From NCBI GenBank assembly GCA_019787685.1, contig JAHNUO010000008.1:1612001-1676000 (forward strand): a stretch of 64,000 bases of DNA, given 5' to 3'. Shown here in pieces: positions 8,875 to 21,474 of this stretch. The position numbers and the translations under genes were made by a program. The notes under the pieces were generated by a model that was given only the letters and a program-made list of their open reading frames with translations, had not been told where the DNA came from and did not search any database. Source of the DNA: Chiua virens. Lineage: Eukaryota; Basidiomycota; Agaricomycetes; Boletales; Boletaceae. Positions within the stretch are counted from its first letter, which is position 1. Each line of letters starts with the position of its first letter.

Positions 8875-11800
8875 CTATAAAATCTGCTGAACATGTAAGC
8901 TTACAACAATCAGAGGTAAATACTCACCACAGGTAGTGTGTGATTGATGCATGGCAACTGCAGTGTGGTCAAGGGTAATGCTTGAGGGCCCCCAGCTATC
9001 TGGCATAGCCCAAGCGCAAGGTATGTGACAAACTTGCATGTTCCATCGCACACACAGCCTACATAATTCAATACCATGCAAATCTAATTGATAGAGATCA
9101 TCCACACCTAGTATGCCAAAAATGAGCAATACAAGATTTGAAGAGATACACTTCTCACCGGCTTCATCTCTTGCTTTTTGAAGACTGTTCCATTGCCCAA
9201 TCATCCATTCTTGCAGAACACAGCGCTCACGGCAAAGTCTAGTTTCCTCCTCCACACAACGGTCATATTCCAATAGGTAGCGAATACCCATGCGGACATT
9301 TTCATCAGCAAGCCACAGTGGGGGATTAGGGACAGCATCATCAAGACCTATATCTTGCCATATCTCATCATCAACATCCAACTGGAATATACCTTCACGA
9401 GATATAAAGGGTGGGGAAACTGCCCCCAGAGGAGCTGTGCCAGTATCAATCAGTGTCTGCAGCTGTTTGCAAAGGGTGTTGTAGTTGCTGACAAGCTTGA
9501 GGATGGTTGGCTCGCGTCGCTTAATAGCTGCTAGAACATTGTCCTGCAGTCTGTTCTCTATAGCATTCAATCAGCTTCAGTACTAGTCCAGAGATGAACC
9601 AAAGAGACATACCATTGACCACAGCATGGTAGGCACACTCCAACCGTTCAAGCTCAAACTTGCGTTGACAAAGCCTCTCCCGTATGCGAATTTTCACTGC
9701 ACGAGCATTCATACGTATCTAGCATGAAGCACAATCAGTTCCTGGTTGACTCACAATTTTATTACACTTACCTGTAAATAGATGTCGCGCTTGAGTGCTG
9801 CAAGATTAGCTTGATCGGACACACCCAATGCTGCTCGGTGTTTTTTGATAAGATCAGTGGTGTTCAACAATTTGCGTCTTGCTTCGACAAGTTGAATGTT
9901 CATGTCGACAACATTACAGACATTGTCTGTGGCAAGTCTATGCTCCACATCATCAACAATAATTTGTTGATGCTCTAGAATCTTTTCGAGTGCTAGAATC
10001 CTGGCTATTTCTTTCCTCACCCTTGTTCTTTGCTTGTCCTACAGACGACATTCAATTTCATGAACAATAAGAAACAACATACGAGCTAGAGGTGCTGTTT
10101 GATGAGCAACTTGAGCTGCCCATTGAGCTCGAAGGGTGGATTCATCAATACACAGTAATGCGAGCAACTCAGATGTTGCTGCCTTCTTTTTTTGACAATG
10201 TGTCCACCAGTGTTGGAGCCATTCGCCAAGACATTTGAGCGACCTGGCATGCAGGTGGCAAACTTGACTGTCGAGTACAAACAAACGTTGATGAAATTGC
10301 AATGAGAAGAATGTTAATAGCCAAAGACTTCAAGATGACAATAAGACTCACCCCAGACACTTGAAGCACAGGGATGAGTGGTTTGAGGAAACTCCACAGA
10401 CGCTCACACCCTTCTCCATCTGAGAGTCCGAAACCAACATGCTTTCGAGGGTGATAGACAATTTGGCATGGCCATTGATGGCCATATGCATGAAATACGG
10501 AAATAGCAAAGCTAATGTGGGAGAGAATTGTCCCTGACAGCAGTCCCCACTTCCTACAACTCCGTTCCAACTGACAGCCAATATCATAAAGTAGCCCTAC
10601 TGACATGTCTGCAGGGAGATGGTTGAAGAGGCGCTGGAGGAGGACAAGAGTGTAATGTTGTTTTTCACCAGCAGATGTCATGTTGACAAGCCACAGCACA
10701 CGATCATGGCGGCAAAGCATCGCCATAAGTCCAGTATCTGCAAAATACCGAGTGCTGGCCTTTTCACGTTTCTCATCGGCAGCAATGAACGAATCGCCAC
10801 AAGCATCGAGGACAGATGTCGGAACCTTCATCCCATTCTCATACCTATCTTCTTCAGCAGCCGGCATGCGTGTTCTCTTCCGACGACCGTTGGCATGTCG
10901 ACATTCCTCCATGTATGCTTCCATTGCTTTGGTATCAGACTCAGATATAAAAATAGTCTGTGTAGGATTAGGAGGATCCTCGATTGAATCATTACAAGCG
11001 TTGCATGAGCGTTTCTGAGTGAAGCATGCATCAATGCATACAATGAGGTCAATGCTACAAACTCGTGAACATGATGTATTTTCCTGGAGAAATAGAAACA
11101 TACTGATTTGCATCACAATCATGTCTCCAATCCTTCCCTCCGAAACACAATGGACAGCGTGACCGGAGGAATGTGCTGGGTTCTGTACGTTTGCTGTCCG
11201 ACATATGCACATCACTATCATCCACAACAGGTGTTCGAGCAGAGACAAGGTCGGCTACATGTTCAGCAACCAAAGTGGTCAGGACAAAGTACCAATGATA
11301 TGCTAGGCTGAATCGTCGCCTGAGATTACCCTGGCCAAAAAAGTCAAATTGTGGCATCCAGTGAGGAAATAACTGACCTCTGTCGCCAGCTTATATCCTC
11401 TGTCATTCAGAAAGGCTTCCAATGCCTCAGTCCAACCAGACATATTGGGTGATGTGCGGACAAATAAAGCCTTTACCAGCTCCAAAACACGGAAGTCAAC
11501 AGCAAGGGAAGGCAACACTGGTGCACAACCAAAAAGGCCAATGGTGACCAGTTGTAGGGGTGCTGGACGACAAGGGCAAATGGACAATGTAACAGTTTCA
11601 AGGCCTATATGAACGTTAGCTAGCATAATAACATACTGCCAAGTGACTCACAATCAAAATAAAGGCAAGTGACCACTAATCGCCTCAGAATACAAGAACT
11701 CCCACACAAAGGAAGATCGACGGCATCCACATTTGCTAATGTGGAGAGCGACTTAGTGACGTGGAGATACTGCATGTAGGGCTTCAGAAGGGCTGGGATA

Positions 11801-12228
11801 ACAACTTGGGACCACCGACAATGTTGATTCTGTTGTTTCTGAGATGCGGAAGTATAGACAACTGGAGGGTCGCCGAAAATTTGGATGGTATCAACAAACG
11901 CATCCCTGTCCTCCGGCGGTATGTGAACAGCAGGATCACGAGTGGGAGAGCTTGGGTGATTGTCGACTAAATAACCTTGTGAAAGGTGTTGACGACCAGG
12001 TAGTACAAGATACGGTGGAGGGCGACAAAGATAACCAAGGTTGGAACCACGCATGCGAGATGTTGGCAGAAGTTGCGACTGACAAACGGTGGATGGAATG
12101 GACGATGCTCCGGCTGTAATAGGACCGCTCTCTGGTGCTTCAGTGTCAATAGTTGGGTTACTAACACGAGCTGATTTTGTTGGAGACGATGAGCAAGAAA
12201 CACACAGGCGAGGGCGACGCACGGCCAT
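8875..12228 (-). CDS. KDZ-type transposase, broken by one stop and one decayed splice site
   Basis: Exons from 5' to 3': 11652-12228, 11378-11604, 11104-11330, 10352-11054, 9772-10296, 9613-9718, 9159-9557 and 8875-9107; together 999 codons. A cysteine cluster (CPLCFGG, then CIDACFTQKRSCNAC) precedes the RNase-H-like core, which has ADTGLMAMLCRHDRVLW, LYDIGCQLERS, VFHAYGHQWPCQIVYHPRK and GFGLSDGEGCERLWS. These are the hallmarks of KDZ transposases. The C-terminal part (LDSQVCHLHARSLKCLGEWL onward) is helical. Defects: an in-frame TAG at 10039-10041 and an intron 10297-10351 whose acceptor is AA instead of AG. The 51-nt intron 9108-9158 is in frame and may be retained. Frame and motifs are otherwise preserved, so the damage is recent. 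Confidence 0.85.
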
Positions 12229-12369
12229 AGAAGAATGGACAGGAAATGAAACAGAAGCTAGCCTGACATGAAGTCAGAGAAAGCACAAAGACCCAAAGTC
12301 GATGGAGAAAGGCGTGTTTGACACGAAGTCAACACAAGGAGACACGTAGTCCCAAATGAGTAAGGAAAG

Positions 12370-12541
12370 GAGAGGAAGTATCACGACGAGCGAAGTCTTT
12401 TCGGGTGCTGGGAAACTGGATCAACAAAAGTCAGCAGCAGCGTGTCAGCAGGGAGAGGAAGGATCACAACAGATGAAGTGTGCTTGGGTGCTGGGAAACT
12501 GGGTCAATGAAAGTCAGCAGCAGCGTGTCAGCATCATGCAG
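12370..12541. repeat. Two-copy tandem repeat, 83-bp period
   Basis: GGGTGCTGGGAAACTGG recurs at 12403 and 12486, followed in both by GTCAGCAGCAGCGTGTCAGC. It lies between gene A and the transposase start, in the putative transposase promoter. Confidence 0.75.
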
Positions 12542-12666
12542 TAATACGTGGAAACGAAATAGATTACATATATTCATATAAAACATGTAACGATAAAGAA
12601 GAAGGGAAGCACGAATGTAGCAACATTGATATAAACGAGATATTTCCATCCTAGCCGCAGTAGGCA

Positions 12667-14782
12667 TCATGCAGGGACACGGTGAGAGACAATTGGAGGG
12701 CGCCCAAAGTAGTTGAAGAAGGTTTGCGTGTAAAACATGCATGCACTTGACAGAACATTGAATTGTAGAACAGAGGAAAATGACTCCTTGGCGATAGGCG
12801 AGTGCAAACGAGAAGGTGACTCAGGCCAGGAAGACAGAAGCATCCGCCAGCTCTCCAGGAATGGATATGCGATGTCTGCTGAACCCCATATTCCTTGCTT
12901 GGTTGTCGGCATATCGTCCTCCCACATCACAAGTCCTGATTCTCCTGGAAAGATGCTGTGTAGCAATTCGGTCCTTTCTTTGGGTGCCTCTTCCCAGATC
13001 TTCGGAACCATTGCACAATCCAGCACCAATAGCTCATACCAGAAGCTCAGCTCGTATATCTCCCACAAGATTGACCGAATTAGGTGGGCAGGCAGGTCCT
13101 CAAGTGCCGAAATGGCGATATGCTGGTTTCGCCATAGCACAGAGTCCTTCCCAGCCCACGTCTCCCCTTGAGCGTGAACGAGAATGTCCCCAAACAGAGT
13201 CTTCGTGGCCATTTTCTCCTGAGCGATCGGGTCGTCGCATTGTTGGTGGCAAGATCTGTTGGGATCGAGTTTAAAAAGTCCCGCCAGGTTTGAGGGACAG
13301 GAAGTGGACTTGGGGGGTTGTGGTCAATGCGACTAATCCAAATGGGTCGCACAGCAAGCCAATTGGCGCAGAATAATTTCTGCCTCTGAGGTGATGCCGG
13401 TGTGATGAGCAGTGCGGGTTCAGGGAATCGATACCCGGTATCCACGACACCTTTTTTGACTCTAGCAGGATCCCTATCAACCCGCCTGAATGCCGCAACC
13501 CATTGAGGGAAAGCAAGTGGCATATTAGTGGCATCAATCTCCGCCCACTTATCTCGACCACTCTTCGGGTTATGTGCCTTTTTGTGTGCTGCTATTGAAG
13601 GTTGAAATATATATTAGAATAAACTTTGGTTACAGTGAGGTCAGAACATACCGGACGCCGAATACACTTGCTGCTGGGCATGGTTGTGTGCATTATTTTG
13701 CCTGTTTGCTTGTACATGCCCACCTGACGCCCCTCGCGAGGAAGAGGCGGCTTGGTTTGCTTGAGGAGCAACATCGGGAGCGACGGAAGAGGGAGAATTG
13801 ATGACTGAGGTGCGGTAGGTGCTTCGAGTGTTGAAATGGCGTTCGGTGCCTCCAGGTCCCCAATGAAGAGTGGGTAAAACGGTGACGACACCATTGTGTA
13901 TGAAATTCTTCTGGATGATATGGTTGGGGCGGGTGACGGCGACAATGTTGACAATGTTGATATCCGGGGGAACAAACTCTGGAGACCGAACAAGCCAAAC
14001 CAGCACACCAGCACGGTAAAGCCTCTCGCAAGTGGTGAGGTCTTTTGTAAAGCAGCCCATCAAGATGGGGTCGGTAGGTTTGGGAAAGTCAGGATAGGTG
14101 AGGACGAATTTGTAGTCATTGACATATACCATATGGGCAGTGATGTCGAGAAGAAAGCGCTGTAATTGCGCGACATAGAGGACAACATCGAGGAAGGTGA
14201 GAGGGTGATGCTTGAGGATGTTGAGAAGATGTCGGGCATGAAGAATCATTCCTGTGACGATATCTTTCTTTCCCTCCCGATTGGCCTTCCATTCTTCAAC
14301 AACCGGTCATGCGAGGAGGTAGAGGCAATGTAAGTGATAGTAAGCGTTGCGGCTGAGCTTGCCTACGTGAAAGGGTGATTCTGGATCGATTAACTCGAAA
14401 TCTGCTTCGGTGGGTGTCCAGCACTCGTAATGTATCTTGGATGGGTCGTTGGCAGTCTCCACGACTGTCTGCATGTTGGGAATGCAAATCGCGTATTCAA
14501 AATCCTTGCTATATGCCTGTGGCCACTGGAAGCAATCTTGATAACCGAAGCGTCCATCGGCACGAGCTTGCAGTTCTTCATTCTCGAAGCAGTGGGGTTC
14601 GGGAATCCAGGTCGCGTTCGGCGAGGTTATGACATATGGGTCACAATATGCGAGGACGTTGGCGTCAAACTCGCGAATGTGTTCTTGAGAAGAATCCAGT
14701 TTGACTATTTTGCCTTCCTAGTAATAAAGCGCTTACCTTGACCCGGTCTACGATAGGGCTTGAATTCACAATGAGGAAACAT
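12667..14782 (-). pseudogene. Transposon accessory gene A, unknown function
   Basis: Starts MFPHCEFKPYRRPGQG at 14782 and ends at 12667, with one clear intron at 13592-13651. Conserved-looking blocks are CFQWPQAYSKDFEYA, FVLTYPDFPKPTDPI, LTTCERLYRAGVLVWLVR and SILWEIYELSFWYELLVLD. I have seen proteins of this kind in large agaric transposons but know no function for them. Three defects break it: a frameshift near 14735, an in-frame TGA at 14307-14309 (where CGA would give arginine) and a one-base frameshift near 13214, in a run of A. If these are repaired the protein would be about 690 residues. It is transcribed towards the transposase, from the central promoter. Confidence 0.65.
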
Positions 14783-15035
14783 GATCTAACATGAGATATT
14801 GATTAGTTGTCGACGAACAGAATGATCAGCTGCGTACTGGCAATGGATGACAATCTATGCACTTTCTTAAACGTCTAGCACGTGGGGATAGGAGATAAAC
14901 TTGCCTGACATTAAAATTGATTGTAAGAAGTGAATACATTTAACAGTGAACGAACTCACCAAAGTGTAGGTGGTTGTGAATGTAAATATGCCTGACGTTG
15001 GAATTGATTGTGAGGAAGCAAACACATTTAACAAA

Positions 15036-15940
15036 TGAATGAACTCACCGAAGCATAGGAAGTTGATTTTTGATTAGAGGGTTGCAAGAATGAATGATTG
15101 TACCTGCTGGAAGATGTGAAGAATTAGTGGGAGGAATAAGAAAGATGGAATGAAAAATGCATACCAAACGTCGACGAGAGTTGCGCGGGATTCAAGAGAG
15201 GTTCACCCTCAAAACGGTCTTCAACCCTGTTGGTGATACTTCCGTAGACGGTGACACCGGGGTGACCGTAAGGACACGAAGTCCTAAGGGTGCTTCAGCT
15301 CAGAGACGCGTAGTCAACTGAGTGAAGATTGAAAGGCACGAAGCCAATCAAAATCCTGAAAGGTCTTGTAGAGGTGGTTCTTGACGTTGAAACATTGAAC
15401 GGTGAAAGGGTAGAGCGAAAGTTGTGGGGAATTCCCAATGGGAATTCCCAATGGTCATTCCAAATGTGGTCAACGTTTCCCACGTCCACGCACAATGTCC
15501 GCATTGGACCATTCCAAATGTGGTCAACATTTCCCACATCCACGAACAATGTCTGCGTTTAACACACAAAGTGTTTCCCTCCCACCCCCATCAGCATGCA
15601 TCGTGACTCGTCTCCTCAAGATCTTGATTGGCTTCGTGCCTTTCAATCTTCGCTCAGTTGACTACGCGTCTCTGAGCTGAAGCACCCTTAGGACTTCGTG
15701 TCCTTACGGTCGCCCCGGTGTCACCGTCTACGGAAGTATCACCAACGGGGTTGAAGACTGTTTTGAGGGTGAACCTCTCTTGAATCCTGCGCAACTCTCG
15801 TCAACATTTGGTACGCATTTTTCATTCCATCTTTCTTATTCCTCCCACTAATTCTTCACGTCTTCCAGCAGGTACAATCGTTTGTTCTCGCAACCCTCTA
15901 ACCACAAATCAACTACCTACACTTCGGTGAGTTCATTCAT
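15036..15940. promoter_or_regulatory. Central inverted-repeat, divergent promoter of the KDZ element
   Basis: Arms of roughly 340-365 bp (about 15036-15400 and 15605-15940) are inverted copies of each other. Both hold ACTTCGTGTCCTTACGG, CGTCTCTGAGCTGAAGC and a leader exon that ends CTTCG|GTGAGTTCATTC. The centre has two GGGAATTCCC palindromes (15426-15449) and two direct 54-bp copies starting CATTCCAAATGTGGTCAAC (15456 and 15510). Gene A is transcribed leftward and gene C rightward, so each arm appears to supply the promoter and spliced leader of one gene. A further partial leader copy lies at about 14900-15000. Confidence 0.7.
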
Positions 15941-16732
15941 TGTTTTCTTCAACCCACAGACGATGATTAAGTGCAACAGATGCCGTTCTTGTGCATCTAG
16001 TATGGTTTTCATGAGTAGTGGGCATCCTTTATCAAAGAACGGACCTCTACCGCCCATTGTGAGTTCATCGACCACCAATTTCCATTAAACCTAACTCATA
16101 CCGTTCTTGATCACTTAGCGTCCGTGCGTTCTATGAGTAGTGGAGGGATTTTATCAATGAGTGGCCCTGCACCGTCTCGTCTCGTGAGTTCATCGTTCAT
16201 CAGCTTTCGCGACATTCTAGCCCATGCTGTCTGTTTCAGAATAAAGGCCCATCGATCCCGTGACTGAAATTAATGGCTGTAGAGCAATTCTTCGTAACTA
16301 GGTAAGCCTTCTTATGGCTGGCGAGCACTGAATGATCCAAATGAGGTAGCCTATTGTTCGTATTACTATGCCCAGAATGGCTCCTCCGAAGCCATTGAAA
16401 ACTCAACCATGGTTATTCATAGTCCCATCATTTAGGTAAGTCGCTATGGCATTGTTTTTACGTTGAAGCTTATCTAGGAGGATTCGATTTCATTTATTCT
16501 GCCCTCGTTATCCCCATCGATTACCAACAGGGTCTCATCGTGAAGAGCTTATATTCCGATGACTTGGAGCCATTCCATGTCCCAGCTTTCCCTTTGATTT
16601 CAGCGCGACTTCGTGTCAGCTTTTTCAACCGTCCAGACTTCGTGTCTGGTTCGTTTTCCCTTAGACTTCGTGTCAAGATTTTTTTTTCACTGCGACTTCA
16701 TTGTCAACAACGGCTTCGTTTTCTTATCCGAG
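15941..16732 (+). other. Leader region of gene C with repeated non-coding exons
   Basis: Several GTGAGTTCATC donors follow similar segments (ATGAGTAGTGG...CCGCCC), suggesting a duplicated leader exon. The palindromic GACTTCGTGTC motif occurs three times at 16608-16675. No long reading frame is found before the ATG at 16733. Confidence 0.4.
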
Positions 16733-18014
16733 ATGCCGTCCACATCACCCCCTCCGACTGGACGACCAACCCATCGTGCAAAACTGGCTCACAAGTTCAT
16801 TAAGCCGACAGTGCGTTTCGTATGCCTAACGAAGGTTTGGTATTAAATTCGTGCTATCTACAGTGGAACGATGCTCGGACCAAATCGTTGATTAGGCGTC
16901 CAAAAAAGTCACTGACTCCACAGGTAAAAGGTTGGATGTTTTGTGCCATGATGAGGTGACGAAAGGTTTCAGGATGACCATACGAAGGAAGATTTACCGC
17001 AAGCTCTCTTTCTCGAGGGAGAACAGGAGCCTGATGAAGATAGTGGGCAAGGAGATGACCCCCACTGCGATGCAACCAATCATGAGGTAGTGGATGAGCG
17101 GCCTGCGAGGACACGCAGAAAAGGTAACCCTTTCGTATCAAGATGCCAGGATATATTGATCAAATATAAATGACAGGTACTGCTCTGAAAGATCAGTCCC
17201 AGAATGACTGCATCGTCGAAAATGTGGACAACACAGATGATAACGACCTCCACCATGGTAAGTTCCACCATATTCAAATCCAGCCCTGTGATTTACTATG
17301 TTGGCAGATGGGTCAGGCGATGACGATGATGACTGGAAACTGGATGAGCTGCAGGAAGTGCAGCAACAAAATGGCACGTTCTACCTCGTTCAAACCTGTT
17401 TAATTATTTAAAGTCTTCACAGATGAGTCGAGCAACAATGATGCTGATTGGCTGCCAGAAGATCAGGACGAGTTACAACAAGCACCGGAGCGAAGTGAAA
17501 CTGCGTTGCGAGTCTCGCAGTTCAAGAAGAAATTGGCTACTATCCATCGCCGCAGGCTCCAACCGAGTTCCCCACACTACGATATACCACAACCCCCAGA
17601 TGACGATCCACTGATTTTTCCGGCATCAGATGATGAGGACCCAAATCATGCTGAGCCGGTTGATCAGCCCGATGATTTGAATGACGAGGACAAATGTTCC
17701 AATATGTTAGGGGCAAAGGGCAAAGGGATTCACCATCCCGGCCCCTTACCTGATGAGGCATGTCGAAAAGCCCATGAACTTGGTGATAGTGTCATGAAGG
17801 ATATCAAAGCCTTAGCAGTGCAGTACAGCAAGCCTGTTCAGCGGATCCTCGAGGAAGCGGGTCGCAAGAAGCTTGCTACCTGAGCTGAGCAGCGATGGAA
17901 TCTTCACCAAAAGTGGTACGCATTCTGCCACCCCATTGCCAAGGATGGTAAGTGCAATGCTCTCATTAGCTTTCTAGTATTGACTCCCAGACAGAGAGTG
18001 TCAAAGATTATCGC

Positions 18015-18663
18015 TGTAGAAAAGTAATAATAGGTGATAAGAAGAAAGGTGGGGCAATAGGTTCGTCCCAAGGGGGGTTATGTTTGAAGGGATGATGGAT
18101 TCAGGTTTGTCTAAGAGTCCTAGAGGCTGCTGGACAATCCGGAATGAAAAGCGGTCGATGTAAAAGTATCCGGGTGGAGGCAAGGCAATGAGAGTATTGA
18201 TTCGAGTAGATGAGACGCTGAGGAACGATAGGACGAGGTAAAAGAGAAACTATCCAGCTCACTCATGCATGGGAGAGTAAACAGGAGATCTCCTGAACGC
18301 CCAAAGACCATCTTTTTGTGTTAGAAACATGGTTTTATAGTCCTGGGCATAACCCAGGACTGTTAAAGGTAATCCGACCCTTGTAGATGACAAAGAAAGG
18401 AAAGGTGTTAGGATAGTAATGACCTTAATAAGGCCAAATCGAGTAGAACAAGTCAAATCGGATGAAGCGGAATACATATGAAAGAACCAGATTGGATCGC
18501 GTTGACTCAGATTGGACTCAGATTGGATTCGGATGATCTGTAAACGCTAGGAATGAAACCAGGCTGGCACGAAGTCGATGGCGGATGAGACGGGAGATGA
18601 TATGACATGATGAAGAGCGAGGAAAATGTATCCTACAACCGTAGGGAGTATCTAACTCCTACA
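18015..18663 (-). repeat. LTR family 2, copy A (3' LTR)
   Basis: On the minus strand it runs from TGTAGGAGTTAGATACTCCC to TTACTTTTCTACA. It differs from copy C by a modest number of substitutions, most of them CG to CA or TG, and has the same length. Confidence 0.9.
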
Positions 18664-18816
18664 CCCGAGGGGAACTTGGATGCCGACTGTCCTCAGTCGG
18701 TCACGTGATGTACGTGCGAGCTGGGTTTGAAAACTGAACAATGCGCCACCGGACATTACTTGAACGCATCGCGTCCACACTTCTCTTCCATTCTCTTTAT
18801 CTTTTACACTTCCACT

Positions 18817-20103
18817 ATGTCGTACACCGAGTTGATCCTCAAATACGTGGACACGCAGAAAGCGGTCGATCCATATGAACCACGCGTCTTCGCCAAGACA
18901 GAGCTGAAGCATGTGAACGGACGCGCTAGGGACTTCGCGAAGACAATCCCAGACGATAGGGAGGACCTGGCCGAGGAGCAGACGATGTGGTGAGAGGAAT
19001 GGGATGAGATCCTGGTATGTAGTTAACCGATCGTGTCTCGTCATGTACTAACCGCGAACTATTCGTTTTTACAGAAACATCTCAGCGATTGCCTTCAACA
19101 GGCTCGGGACGCTGGCATCGAGGCTCGGGTTGACAACGCGGTCACCCTCGCGATTCAAGAGTCGCAGAAGGTGATGGAACGGTGGGACGCGGCCAAGAAG
19201 CTACGAAAGGCAGCTGATGACGCGGCAAAGGCAACGGCGGCAGTGCACGAGAGTGAGGAACGAGAGGACACAGGGGACAAGAAGACACAAAGGAGGCGCA
19301 AGGAGAAGGGGAAAGCGCCAGAGGGGAGAGAGAAACGGAAGGTGCATGTCCGGATACATATCCAGTACGCGCGATGCTAACTAAGTTATACACACAGCGT
19401 CATATCGTGATGGAGAACGAGTCGGAGGGCGAGGACGAGCCGATCATCGTCGAAAGCAGCACAGCCAAGAGCACACTGCCGACCCATACCAATTCGCTGC
19501 AGGAGGAAGGCGACATCGACCACGAGGTGCCATGCGAGCGGTGCGAGGGCGCAGGGTACCCCTGCTTTGGGGTTCCTAGTCGTGTATGCAGACGCTGCGG
19601 AAAGGACCGCCAGAGCTGCACATATTCAAGCGGACATGGCGGCAAAAGGGCGAAGACAGATGGGAAGGCAGAAGCGACGAGGGTCCCAGGTGAGTAATAA
19701 CGTGTTGCTCATCAATCCGCGTGTATTAATACACGGTTTAGCTTCGCAAAAACCGGTGGTATTTGTACCACTGCGCCAACTGTTCGCGGAACCGTCCAAT
19801 CCGGTTCCGGATACGCGCAAGGCAAGGCCAAAGCCGTGTCCTAAGGCTAAGGCATCCATCGTGGACAACGAGGAGGAAGAGGATACGGGCCCTAAGAAGA
19901 AGCAGAAGACATCAGGTCAAGACGGACCTACGCGCTCTCAGGTCAACGCGGCCAAACGGGCCATGCTCACTATGGAGGCAGAGCTGCTCGCCTCTAAAAC
20001 CGAGTACAAGACGCTTGAGATGCAGTTGGCGGATAAAGGGACGGCAATCGCGTTGAAGGAGGCTGAGTTGGAGAAGGTGAAGGCCGTACTACGGCTTCTG
20101 TAG
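18817..20103 (+). pseudogene. Zn2Cys6-type coiled-coil gene carried antisense in the retroelement
   Basis: Exons 18817-19014, 19075-19341, 19398-19689 and 19742-20103 give 373 codons in phase. Residues encoded at about 19532-19620 have C-x2-C-x6-C-x7-C-x2-C-x6-C (CERC, CRRC), the spacing of the fungal Zn2Cys6 DNA-binding cluster. Basic stretches (RRRKEKGK, PKKKQK) look like nuclear signals, and the C-terminus is a predicted coiled coil (MEAELLASKTEYKTLEMQL). An in-frame TGA at 18991-18993 interrupts the first exon (CGA would be arginine). Zn2Cys6 proteins are usually transcription factors; here an element-encoded regulator is an inference. It is transcribed opposite to gag. Confidence 0.6.
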
Positions 20104-21474
20104 ATAGAGTCGTCGTTCCCGCTGTGTCGTAGTATAGCAATCGATCCGTGTCCTCTGTCCAATCCAGTCGCGATCCCTAATTAAGCAATGAATGGAAAGT
20201 GATCAATAAAACGAAATGTGAGTGAAAAGAAACAAGAATAATTAATACGGGGTGCGGTTGCCCATCTGGCTTGTCTTCTTCGGTCATCTTTCGAGTCTAT
20301 ACCTGCACTAATCGCTTCGCCGAGCGGCCGGATTGTGTATGACAGTATTCGGTTTCAGATGAGAGAAAAGAAGTAGTAGCGAAAGTGAATATCTAAGTAA
20401 CAACGGTTATGATCGAAGGCAAAGGGACTGGCGGTATACGACTGGTTTCGTTGTTTTATTTTTCTGTCTTGTTGTATCGAAGGAAAGAGTGTATCGTATG
20501 AATTGTCTGTGTGTTTAGTGGCGGTTTTCGTTATTTTAGAGTCACCGGATTGAATCCCGGGGTGAGATAGAGAGCACCGGTCGAATCCCGGGGTAGAGAC
20601 GGATACGTATCATGTGGCTGACTTTATGTTTTATGCTTTGAGACAATGCTTGGACCATTGCCAAGTAGTCGTGATGTCAACTAACAATGGCGGATCATCA
20701 GGTTGAACTATAAAATCAATGAACCAGTTAGTAATGCGCAGAAACGGATCTGTATATGAGCGGATGGCATCGAAAGTGCATGTTATGCGACTAAAAACGT
20801 GAAAAACTGAGCTTGGTATTAGGTACCAACCAAGCTCACACCGAGGGGAACTTGAAATGATGACCTCCCGGGCATCGAAAGTACGCGAGGGCTGCGTTAT
20901 ATGTACTCGCGGATTAAGCAGTGACAGATGAGGAATAGGCGGATTAAGTTTTGAAGGCTCCACGGTGAAACCGGCTACCCAGGCGGATGGTGAGGACGAA
21001 GGCAAAGCGGCCGTAACAGAAGACCGGATGTGAATGAGGGGAACTTGAATAGTAAACGACAGAAACGCGGATGAACGAATGCAAGAAGGAGGCGGATTAA
21101 AATGGGATAAGGACTCGTGTGTAGGTAGAATGAGTAGTCGAAAGGTGCCCGCACGAACATTCAGATGTTTCGTGGGCCTTGGGAGTATGCAAACGGCAGC
21201 GATCCGGATACGACTGGTTGGGACTGTCTCAGCCGGCGGATCATGACGATCCCTTACAAACCGGCTGACCCTCGTTCGTCCTAAAATGTTAGTCTTGCGC
21301 AGGTATGAAACAAAAATAGATAAAAATGAATGCCTGGGACGGTCAGGGTACAGCCGAGGGGGCTCGTGTATACTGCGGATCGAAACGATATTACCGGCTG
21401 GTAACGCCTGACTTGGTACAATAGCGGTCCACAGATGGAGCAGCTGTAGTAGGAAAAGGGAAAATGATCGGCGC
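20104..21474. other. Non-coding interior of the retroelement
   Basis: No reverse transcriptase or integrase motif is found in any frame. The motif GAGGGGAACTTG recurs at about 18668, 20841 and 21036. Open frames here lack splice or motif support. Confidence 0.4.

Noticed and set aside
12667..14782. Gene A as a TET/JBP oxygenase, known to travel with KDZ elements
   Set aside because: I could not find the HxD...H iron-binding pattern or the surrounding motifs in either gene A or gene C.
20631..21005. Possible pol fragment in the retroelement
   Set aside because: No reverse transcriptase, RNase H or integrase motif could be read in this frame.
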